This document shows positions 4,017 to 9,370 of a stretch of 9,370 nucleotides of DNA, one piece after another. Position 1 is the first letter of the stretch, and each line of letters starts with the position of its first letter. This DNA comes from Propionibacteriaceae bacterium (GTDB taxonomy: Bacteria; Actinomycetota; Actinomycetes; Propionibacteriales; Propionibacteriaceae). The position numbers and the translations under genes are program-made. The stretch lies in NCBI GenBank assembly GCA_031260385.1, contig JAIRKB010000269.1, positions 1 through 9,370 on the forward strand, given 5' to 3'. Under the pieces are notes generated by a model, which did not search any database, was not told the DNA's origin, and saw only the letters and a program-made list of their open reading frames with translations.

Positions 4017-5591
4017 ATGTGCATGAACCAAACTCATTCGAAGATAGCTCGGCGGGTGGTTGCCAGTTTCACCGTACTGCTCATGACGTTCTCGCTGGCT
4101 GGTTGCGTCGGAGAGCCAAAGCCAGCGAAAAGTGTCACCATCTCGACCGACGGCGCGACAATCTATAGCGTGAGCGCGCCGGACTCAGTAAATCGGGCGG
4201 TTTATCTTGAGGTTTTTGACCGGGCGAAGGACCGGAAGACGATCTCGAAAAAGGTGCCCGCTTCATTCTTCACCCTCGGTTGGGTGGTCAACCAGGGCGC
4301 AGAGGTCTACCTAATTGTGGTACGAGATGACACTGACATCGGTGCCTTGGTCGACATCTACCAGTGCAAGTCAGATAAGGCTCCGGAGAAGGTCAGCGAC
4401 GGCAACTTCTACTTTAACTCGTCCTTGAGCAGCCCTGTCGCTATCTTGCACAACACCATCGTGTTGATCGGTCATGATCGCAACAATCAAACTGCGGTGA
4501 TGTACATTCAAGATGGCCAAATCAGCGTCTTCATCCTCGACACCATGGCTGAGTTTGCCGCTGGTATCAGCAGTATCGGTTTCATCCATCACAACGCCTC
4601 GTACACTGATGCGATCTCTGTGACCTTGTACGATAACCAGAAAATCTATCTCTCGGGTTTCCACACTGACGCCGGCACACCGATGATCATCCCCGACGTC
4701 TCCGAAGAAGTCGCCGTCTTCCAATTCGCTCAGGCCTACTATGGCGAGCACAATCTGCTCTATCTCCGCAAGCAGGACGACTCCTCGTCGGTCCTCGTCA
4801 CCGCTCCGGTTCCCGATCCGGCTGGCAAGACCCCTCCCGCCACTGAGATCGAATCTGTCACGCTTTACCGGGCGATTACCGTCATGGCGGACCGCTCCAC
4901 CCAGTTGGTGCTGGGCTATACCGCCCCCAATCCCAACCTAGCCCAGGTCACGGGTTACTTGTATGACATTCCCTCCGGTTCCCTGACCAAGCTGCCGACC
5001 TTCGAAAACTTTGACATTAGTAAGGTCCACTCGGTGATTGCCGTGGGGGACAACCAGTTGATTCTGCGCCTCGGCTCAATCGGCGGACAAGAAGGCGCGC
5101 TTGTGCTCTCGCGTGATGATGGAAGCCTCTTCTACGCTTCCTCGGTAAACTTTGGCCGGGCTGGGGTTTTTTCGCAGGCTGTTTCGATTGTTGCGATCAT
5201 TATCGGTCCCTGGCTGGTCATCGGGGCCATCGCCCTCGTGGTTCGCCGCAAACTCAAACACCGCGCGACCCGACCAGCTCCTGAACCAATCCTCTCAGAG
5301 ATGCGGGCGGCTGCCGTCCCGGTGGCGACTCCTACCCCCACCAAAAGGCCTGCGCCGGGAGTCACCTATCAACAAGACCAAGTCTTCGGGGTCTATCTGG
5401 AGTCAGCTGGTCGTTCCAAGGTATCAGTGGCCAAGGTACTCATAGCCCTAACGGGCCTAGGCCTCAGAGAAGCCGTCGATCTGGTGAACTCCGCCCCCTG
5501 CCCGATCCTGGAACAACTCGACGAAGACACCGCCGAAAAAGCGATTACCGCCCTGAGAAGCGCCGGAGCCACCGTCAGCCATCTACGCTAG
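4017..5591 (+). CDS. Membrane lipoprotein with C-terminal TM and cytoplasmic bL12-CTD-like domain
   Basis: This encodes 524 aa. The start at 4017 is chosen for the SD AGGGGA seven bases upstream and a compact signal peptide; an upstream in-frame start at 3978 lacks these. Parts: basic n-region (K9, R12, R13), hydrophobic core, lipobox LAGC with Cys30; an extracytoplasmic region 31-380 of repeated beta-strand and acidic-turn segments that might be a propeller-like fold but matches no family I know; a TM helix at about 383-409, then RRKLKHR, placing the rest in the cytoplasm; a proline/alanine linker; and residues 455-524, which follow the C-terminal domain of ribosomal stalk protein bL12 (KVSVAKVLIALTGLGL, REAVDLVNSAP, then an AEKAITALRSAGATV helix-strand). 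E. coli bL12 residues K65, K70, K81 and E82 correspond to K468, K473, R484 and E485, but R73 and K84 become I476 and V487. In bL12 this surface contacts translational GTPases; whether it does so here is unknown. Confidence 0.83.
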   Translation: MCMNQTHSKIARRVVASFTVLLMTFSLAGCVGEPKPAKSVTISTDGATIYSVSAPDSVNRAVYLEVFDRAKDRKTISKKVPASFFTLGWVVNQGAEVYLIVVRDDTDIGALVDIYQCKSDKAPEKVSDGNFYFNSSLSSPVAILHNTIVLIGHDRNNQTAVMYIQDGQISVFILDTMAEFAAGISSIGFIHHNASYTDAISVTLYDNQKIYLSGFHTDAGTPMIIPDVSEEVAVFQFAQAYYGEHNLLYLRKQDDSSSVLVTAPVPDPAGKTPPATEIESVTLYRAITVMADRSTQLVLGYTAPNPNLAQVTGYLYDIPSGSLTKLPTFENFDISKVHSVIAVGDNQLILRLGSIGGQEGALVLSRDDGSLFYASSVNFGRAGVFSQAVSIVAIIIGPWLVIGAIALVVRRKLKHRATRPAPEPILSEMRAAAVPVATPTPTKRPAPGVTYQQDQVFGVYLESAGRSKVSVAKVLIALTGLGLREAVDLVNSAPCPILEQLDEDTAEKAITALRSAGATVSHLR

Positions 5592-5606
5592 CCCGATCGG
5601 GTAAAA

Positions 5607-5656
5607 GACTGCACCACGGGTGCACCACGGGGACGTTTCTGGTGGTGCAAGTAGTC
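5607..5656 (-). repeat. REP-like palindromic repeat, left copy
   Basis: On the minus strand TGCACCAC and GTGGTGCA are separated by 13 nt (CAGAAACGTCCCC), followed by a second GTGGTGCA. The whole stretch is bounded by GACT and AGTC, which also pair. The TGCACCACCAGAAA part recurs inverted at 7103-7116. It lies about 15 bp after the bL12-domain gene stop. There is no T-tract, so it is a repeat-type hairpin more than an intrinsic terminator, although it could insulate the two genes. Confidence 0.65.
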
Positions 5657-5672
5657 AGACGGGCTGTCTCAC

Positions 5673-5701
5673 TTGTCAATTTATTATCATCAGGATAATA
5701 T
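5673..5701 (+). promoter_or_regulatory. Promoter of the regulator-hydrolase operon
   Basis: TTGTCA (5673-5678) and TAATAT (5696-5701) are spaced by 17 bp, close to the housekeeping sigma consensus. The region is strikingly AT-rich against its surroundings. Transcription would start near 5708, about 23 bp before the ATG. Confidence 0.6.
5682..5700. promoter_or_regulatory. Operator-like palindrome over the -10 element
   Basis: TATTATC-ATCAG-GATAATA has perfect 7-bp arms and a 5-bp centre and covers the -10 box. A third half-site-like GATAATG lies at 5711-5717. Its position is typical of a repressor site, most simply for the regulator encoded just downstream (inference). Confidence 0.6.
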
Positions 5702-5730
5702 TCTTGCATTGATAATGATTGGAGGGATTG

Positions 5731-6273
5731 ATGAGCCTCTCGATGGACGCCTTGCTTGACTGTATGAAGAGTCCCGTGAAAGCCCAGGTGCTGCGGCAGT
5801 TGCAGATCGCTGGTCCGTCAACAACCCAGCAGCTTCTTCTGCACATTGATGGCATTGCGGCGGCAACCCTTTACCGCACCATGGCGTACCTCACCAAAGA
5901 CGAGGTAATTGAGGTCGTTCTCGAGACGCCTATCCGAGGCACCGTCGAGCGCACCTATGCGCTCAGTGGGCAGTATCGGCAACTGACTGCGGATTTGGTT
6001 GAGAGCAACGACGGCAAAGCCTACGTTGCCATGCTGACTTCCTTCCTCTGGTCATTACTTAGCGAGTACGAGACGTACGTCAAGCAACCAGACATCAACC
6101 TCGCTGAAGACGGATCCGGCTTCAGTGCAGTGCCGATATTCGCGACCCCAGCCGAACTAGGCGAGATGGGTGCTCGGATCAATGGGATCATCGCTCCCGC
6201 TCTGACTAGGCAATCCCCCGACCAGCAGCTGCGTACCTTCGCTACCATCATCACCCCTCCCCGGCCAGACTAA
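5731..6273 (+). CDS. ArsR-type winged-helix transcriptional regulator
   Basis: This encodes 180 aa. ATG at 5731 is chosen because GGAGG ends 5 nt before it; an in-frame TTG at 5719 lies before the SD. The N-terminal ~75 residues form an ArsR-like (HTH_20 type) winged helix: SPVKAQVLRQLQIAGPSTTQ, then LYRTMAYLTKDEVIEVV as recognition helix and wing start, and the GTVERTYALS wing end typical of this group. No metal-binding CxC motif is visible, so metal sensing is not supported. The C-terminal ~100 residues are mostly helical and probably form the dimer or ligand domain. The hydrolase gene starts 12 bp after its stop, so the two are one operon. It likely controls its own promoter through the palindrome at 5682-5700. 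Confidence 0.8.
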   Translation: MSLSMDALLDCMKSPVKAQVLRQLQIAGPSTTQQLLLHIDGIAAATLYRTMAYLTKDEVIEVVLETPIRGTVERTYALSGQYRQLTADLVESNDGKAYVAMLTSFLWSLLSEYETYVKQPDINLAEDGSGFSAVPIFATPAELGEMGARINGIIAPALTRQSPDQQLRTFATIITPPRPD

Positions 6274-6285
6274 CTAGGAGGCATC

Positions 6286-6954
6286 GTGGACAAAACCAGG
6301 AAACGGAGACTAACAATGTGGATTGCGCTGCCAATCATTGTGCTGCTAGCGCTGGTCGCTAGCGTTGGAGCACGCGTCGCCTGGCTAGCGACGCCGACCT
6401 CGGGCGCACCGATCATTGCCTACCCCACGCCAGGGGTGGCCCTGGTTGTGCTGGACATCCAAAACGACACCCTTCAACTCGGCTACTCGAACCCGGACGC
6501 CGTGTTATCGCAAATCAACCAGGTGATCACCTCGGCAGATGGGCAAGGCGTGCCGGTAGCGTACGTCCGGCAAGTCCTAGCGAACCCAATCGACCGCGCC
6601 CTGACCGGCGGAAGGTACGCCCCAGGCACTCCTGGAGCCGAGCTCGCCGCGATGCTAACCCAAACCGGTTCAAACGTCTTCGAGAAAGCCCGATCCGACG
6701 CCTTCTCCAACCCCGATTTCGAGGGCTTCCTGGTGGCACATCAGGTCTCGACTCTCGTCCTTGTCGGCGCCGACGCCAGCGCCTGCGTCCGGACCACCGC
6801 CCTCGGCGCCCTCAATCGCCACTACCAAGTCACCGTGATCACCGACGCCACCTTCTCAATCACCCCAACCAGCGGTACGAAAGCCTACAACGATCTCCAA
6901 ACCGCCGGCGCAACCCTAACAACCTGGACCGATTTCCCCGGCTGGATTACCTGA
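6286..6954 (+). CDS. Membrane-anchored isochorismatase-family cysteine hydrolase
   Basis: This encodes 222 aa with a GTG start; AGGAGG lies 4 nt upstream. Residues 1-10 are strongly basic (KTRKRR) and 12-35 form a hydrophobic segment (MWIALPIIVLLALVASVGA), i.e. a signal anchor that would place the enzyme outside the cytoplasm. Residues 50-222 are an isochorismatase-like fold with the catalytic triad visible: D57 in VLDIQND, K134 in FEKARSDAF, and C167 in GADASACVRTTALGA. The family includes isochorismatases, nicotinamidases and other amidases; substrate cannot be told from the sequence. Most relatives are soluble cytoplasmic enzymes, so the anchor is unusual. It is cotranscribed with the preceding regulator, which suggests induction by a substrate or stress. 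The stop is followed by GCGAG-CT-CTCGC without a T-tract. Confidence 0.85.
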   Translation: MDKTRKRRLTMWIALPIIVLLALVASVGARVAWLATPTSGAPIIAYPTPGVALVVLDIQNDTLQLGYSNPDAVLSQINQVITSADGQGVPVAYVRQVLANPIDRALTGGRYAPGTPGAELAAMLTQTGSNVFEKARSDAFSNPDFEGFLVAHQVSTLVLVGADASACVRTTALGALNRHYQVTVITDATFSITPTSGTKAYNDLQTAGATLTTWTDFPGWIT

Positions 6955-7058
6955 ACAAGTATCTTCGAAGCGAGCTCTCGCCCATGAGAATGTGCCAATA
7001 CCCCTGCGGTCCCTCTTTCACCTTCGAGTCTGACAGCATTTTTTCCTTCTAGGGAGAG

Positions 7059-7067
7059 TTATCCACA
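7059..7067 (+). promoter_or_regulatory. Perfect DnaA-box 9-mer
   Basis: TTATCCACA in the gap between the hydrolase and the toxin-antitoxin operon. Isolated; no neighbouring boxes with one mismatch were noticed. Function uncertain. Confidence 0.4.
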
Positions 7068-7102
7068 GGCAACTTGGGCTCATAGGTGAAAAGCGCAAAT
7101 GC

Positions 7103-7126
7103 TGCACCACCAGAAAAGTGTCCCCC
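7103..7126 (+). repeat. REP-like repeat, right (half) copy, inverted to 5607-5656
   Basis: TGCACCACCAGAAA is identical to the reverse complement of 5637-5650. It is followed by AGTGTCCCCC where the other copy has CGTCCCC. The second palindrome arm is absent here. With the left copy it brackets the regulator-hydrolase operon. Confidence 0.6.
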
Positions 7127-7228
7127 TAGTCCTCGCTGCCCCTGGTTCTCGTGGTCCGCGGATCTCTCGAACTGTGATAGAGTCAGTTATACCCGTAGTT
7201 TCGCTATATGAAGAATGTTAGGTGGGAA

Positions 7229-8044
7229 ATGACTGAAGTGAAGTCGTTACCAAGACGCCTTGTTGGGATAGTTGAAGCGATGGAGTTCGACCAGCCACAC
7301 GTTGTCACCCTACCCATGCTCGCACAGATGGCATCCGCCTGCGGAGCAGCAACTGACGAATCCGGTGCTAGAAAGTTGGCTTACCGCTTACAGGAGTTGG
7401 GTTGGTTAGGAAGAGTGCGTACGAAGAACGCCTGGGAGTTTTTACCTGGCTCACGGGCGGGCGCGATCAGTTCAGGAGATCGTTTTCTGGAGTTCCGGGC
7501 TTATCGCGCGGTGCATTCCGGGTGGCCTGGAGTGTTGGCGATGGAGTCGGCAGCCAGTCTGATCGGCCTTGCTCAACATCTTCCGAGTCGCGAAGTCATC
7601 GCGCTACCCCCCGGCACCGCTCTGCCGAAAGCACTGTCGGAATGGAGGGCCGTTACCTTTTACGTACCTGCCGAAGGGCGCGAGATACGAGACCATATGC
7701 CCACATGGAATATCAATGGGCTCATCGCCGGGATCGCTATTCGCCCATCGGGCTATCAAGACCTACCAAGTTTGGCCCAATGGCTACCAGAAACCGGATC
7801 GAAGATCAACGAGGAAATACTGAAGGTGTGTCTAGCGACCGCGCCAGAGTCTGCCTGGCAGCGGGCTGCCTACCTTGCACGCCTCGCAGGGGCCGACCAG
7901 ATTGCAGACTCTCTATTGGCGCAGTGCCCACCGAGGCATTCTGTCTGGTTTGGCGCGACTCGAACCGGCGGCACTTACGACCCTGTAACGAAAGTCAACG
8001 ATGCTGACCTAGCCTCCTATCTAGAGGGAGGCACCGGGGCATGA
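7229..8044 (+). CDS. AbiEi-type (MenA-like) antitoxin / repressor
   Basis: This encodes 271 aa from ATG 7229, chosen because AGGTGG lies just upstream; an in-frame ATG at 7208 has no SD but would suit a near-leaderless transcript (TATACC at 7188-7193). The N-terminal ~75 residues form a winged helix (VVTLPMLAQMASACG, then GARKLAYRLQELGWLGRV and AWEFLPG), the part that binds the operon's own promoter in AbiEi proteins. The remaining ~190 residues resemble the AbiEi C-terminal domain needed for antitoxicity, and overall architecture is like M. tuberculosis Rv2827c (MenA4). The stop overlaps the toxin start as ATGA. The family call is strengthened by the unmistakable AbiEii toxin downstream; without it the call would be weaker. 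Confidence 0.82.
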   Translation: MTEVKSLPRRLVGIVEAMEFDQPHVVTLPMLAQMASACGAATDESGARKLAYRLQELGWLGRVRTKNAWEFLPGSRAGAISSGDRFLEFRAYRAVHSGWPGVLAMESAASLIGLAQHLPSREVIALPPGTALPKALSEWRAVTFYVPAEGREIRDHMPTWNINGLIAGIAIRPSGYQDLPSLAQWLPETGSKINEEILKVCLATAPESAWQRAAYLARLAGADQIADSLLAQCPPRHSVWFGATRTGGTYDPVTKVNDADLASYLEGGTGA

Positions 8045-8949
8045 CCCGAGTAACAGAAGCCTTTCTAACCCGTCACTACCAGAGCGTACGCAACGGACGA
8101 GATGCCGCGCTGCTCGACATAGCTCAAGATCACGCTCTCCACCACCTACATCGCGAAGGATTGTTTGATCGTGGCCTGGTATTCAAGGGCGGGACCGCAA
8201 TGCGGAAGTACCGCGCTGGACAAGCAGGCAGATTCTCGACTGACCTTGACTTTGCGGCACCAGATGAGGAGTTGGCTCTTGATGTCCTCAGTGCAATCGA
8301 GAGCGTTGATATAACCGATTTTCGTTTCCATGCAACGGACCTCGGTGATGACGGACGGAGGGCCACTCTTGTCATTGACACGCCGTTCGGCAGACCAAAC
8401 CTCTCTGCCAAGATCGAGTTGGCTCGCCATCGGTTGAGCTTGCCACCTGAATCGCGATCCCCAATGCCAATGGCTGTCCATCGGGCGTACGACTTCGAGG
8501 TTCCAACGATCCCTGTCGTCGACCAAGTGGAGGCGATAGCTGAGAAGCTCGCCAGGTTCCGCCGAGTCAATCTTGCCCGAGATCTGTACGACCTGTTCTG
8601 GTATGCGTCTCGCCCATTCGATGAATCTAGATTGCGGCGCTTGTGGGTTCTAAAAACGTATCGCGACATCGTAGGCGACGGCAGAGGCAGCAAGCCAATC
8701 GATCCCGACCAAGTCCTCCAGGACAGGCAGCCCAGTGATTTCCGCAACGAAAACATTGGCTACTTAACCGGCAAAGTCGATATTGCAGCCTGGATGTCTC
8801 TCGTCCAGAGCCGCTTCGCCTTCCTACGAGATCTCGACCTCGACGAACAGCGCTGGTGCGAATGCAACCCTCGCGATGAGTACGAGGTCAATCAGGCACT
8901 AGACACCATCGCAGAATGGGTAGAACCTTTGCCAGAGCCTGACTCGTGA
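8041..8949 (+). CDS. AbiEii/MenT-type nucleotidyltransferase toxin
   Basis: This encodes 302 aa. All motifs of the AbiEii/AbiGii family are visible: FKGGTAMRKY (48-57), STDLDF (66-71) with metal-binding D68 and D70, AKIELARH (123-130), and EKLARFRRVNLARDLYDLFW (168-187) with the conserved RDLYDL. Related toxins (AbiE systems; M. tuberculosis MenT) are DNA-polymerase-beta-like nucleotidyltransferases that stop growth; characterised MenT members modify the 3' end of tRNA and block translation. AbiE systems can act as phage abortive infection. Target and nucleotide used here are unknown. Length and motif set indicate an intact toxin, close to M. tuberculosis Rv2826c (MenT4) in arrangement. Overlap with the antitoxin couples their translation. 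Confidence 0.93.
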   Translation: MTRVTEAFLTRHYQSVRNGRDAALLDIAQDHALHHLHREGLFDRGLVFKGGTAMRKYRAGQAGRFSTDLDFAAPDEELALDVLSAIESVDITDFRFHATDLGDDGRRATLVIDTPFGRPNLSAKIELARHRLSLPPESRSPMPMAVHRAYDFEVPTIPVVDQVEAIAEKLARFRRVNLARDLYDLFWYASRPFDESRLRRLWVLKTYRDIVGDGRGSKPIDPDQVLQDRQPSDFRNENIGYLTGKVDIAAWMSLVQSRFAFLRDLDLDEQRWCECNPRDEYEVNQALDTIAEWVEPLPEPDS

Positions 8950-9084
8950 CCTACCCTTACGAGTAATACACTAGCGAAGACACACGCCTCGCAAAAGTAC
9001 TGTTGCCGCAAAGTGGCACGAAACGCCGTTCTGACTAGGAGAGACAGCAGAACCGTCCCGCTGTCTAACTCATTTGCAACCAGC

Positions 9085-9309
9085 ATGGGGCGACGCGCCG
9101 AGATCGTCGGAGACCCGATTGACTGGCGCGAAGCCCAAGATCGCAAAGACTCCTTTCGGGTGGACTTGCTCACCTACGATCCGTTGGTCCTAGCTACCGG
9201 GGGACTGGTCGATCCGGTAACCATGCTGCTCACCCTAGAGGAGCGCGATGAACGCATCGACCAAGCCGTCAACGATTACATGAAAGGCTTCCCGTGGTAT
9301 TCGGCCTAG
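9085..9309 (+). CDS. Short protein of unknown function, possibly a gene fragment
   Basis: From ATG 9085 this is 74 aa, acidic (many D/E), ending in NDYMKGFPWYSA. The frame is open back to GTG at 9013 (98 aa), but codons 1-24 of that longer form use AGG/AGA/AGC and look non-coding. From 9085 on, third positions are G/C-rich like a real gene. No SD precedes 9085, and AGGAGA at 9037-9042 is too far away. It may therefore be the 3' part of a gene that lost its beginning. I recognise no family. It lies 135 bp after the toxin and does not look coupled to it. Confidence 0.4.
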   Translation: MGRRAEIVGDPIDWREAQDRKDSFRVDLLTYDPLVLATGGLVDPVTMLLTLEERDERIDQAVNDYMKGFPWYSA

Positions 9310-9326
9310 ACACCTTCGCACGCTAA

Positions 9327-9332
9327 GGGAGG
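9327..9332 (+). promoter_or_regulatory. SD-like GGGAGG near the window end
   Basis: GGGAGG is followed 8 nt later by codons ATT ATC GCT TCG ACC ATC CTT CTG AGC CTG, a hydrophobic stretch like the start of a signal peptide or TM segment. There is no ATG, GTG or TTG, so a gene start here would need ATT. Too short to call. Confidence 0.2.
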
Positions 9333-9370
9333 TCAGCAGTATTATCGCTTCGACCATCCTTCTGAGCCTG

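Noticed and set aside
5592..5601. CCCGATCGGG after the bL12-domain gene as a terminator or operator
   Set aside because: A perfect but short palindrome whose hairpin would have only three pairs; no T-tract.
6970..6981. GCGAG-CT-CTCGC after the hydrolase as an intrinsic terminator
   Set aside because: Two-base loop and no T-tract; the T6 run at 7039-7044 has no good stem in front of it.
8130..8756. Minus-strand 208-aa frame
   Set aside because: Antisense shadow of the AbiEii toxin, rich in Arg and Ser; the toxin's motifs leave no doubt about the true strand.

Overview
The window looks like a chromosomal accessory region of an actinobacterium. G+C is moderately high by eye. The bifunctional-type dCTP deaminase is closest to the Mycobacterium tuberculosis form, several starts are GTG or have weak Shine-Dalgarno (SD) sites, and the nucleotidyltransferase toxin-antitoxin pair resembles M. 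tuberculosis Rv2827c/Rv2826c (MenA4/MenT4). I cannot name the genus.

Layout. (1) 1-1452, minus strand: the 5' part of a secreted peptidase-inhibitor-I36-like protein, cut by the window edge; a 354-bp gap with four G-run/C-run palindromes and a perfect DnaA box; a two-TM small membrane protein; and dcd, whose stop overlaps the small gene as ATGA. (2) 1474-3770: a scarred locus. A full lipoprotein gene (3156-3770) has a broken 3' copy at 1476-1566, and dcd has a 46-bp remnant at 3108-3153. The plus-strand gene for an AlbA_2/GHKL-ATPase/winged-helix protein (1624-3111) lies between the two scars. This is what a tandem duplication of a dcd-lipoprotein block would leave after one copy of each gene decayed. 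(3) 4017-5591: a lipoprotein with a large extracytoplasmic domain, one C-terminal TM and a cytoplasmic domain resembling the C-terminal domain of ribosomal protein bL12. (4) 5731-6954: a two-gene operon of an ArsR-type regulator and a membrane-anchored isochorismatase-family cysteine hydrolase, with a promoter, an operator-like palindrome and inverted copies of a REP-like repeat outside both ends. (5) 7229-8949: an AbiEi/AbiEii (MenA/MenT-type) toxin-antitoxin operon with ATGA overlap. (6) 9085-9309: a short unrecognised reading frame, perhaps a fragment, and then possibly the start of another gene.

The genes do not form one pathway. The region combines envelope or secreted proteins (I36-like, two lipoproteins, anchored hydrolase) with genes typical of mobile or defence-associated DNA (AlbA_2/GHKL protein, AbiE pair). 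The two most unusual observations are the bL12-type domain attached to a membrane lipoprotein, and the duplication/decay scar around the AlbA_2 gene.
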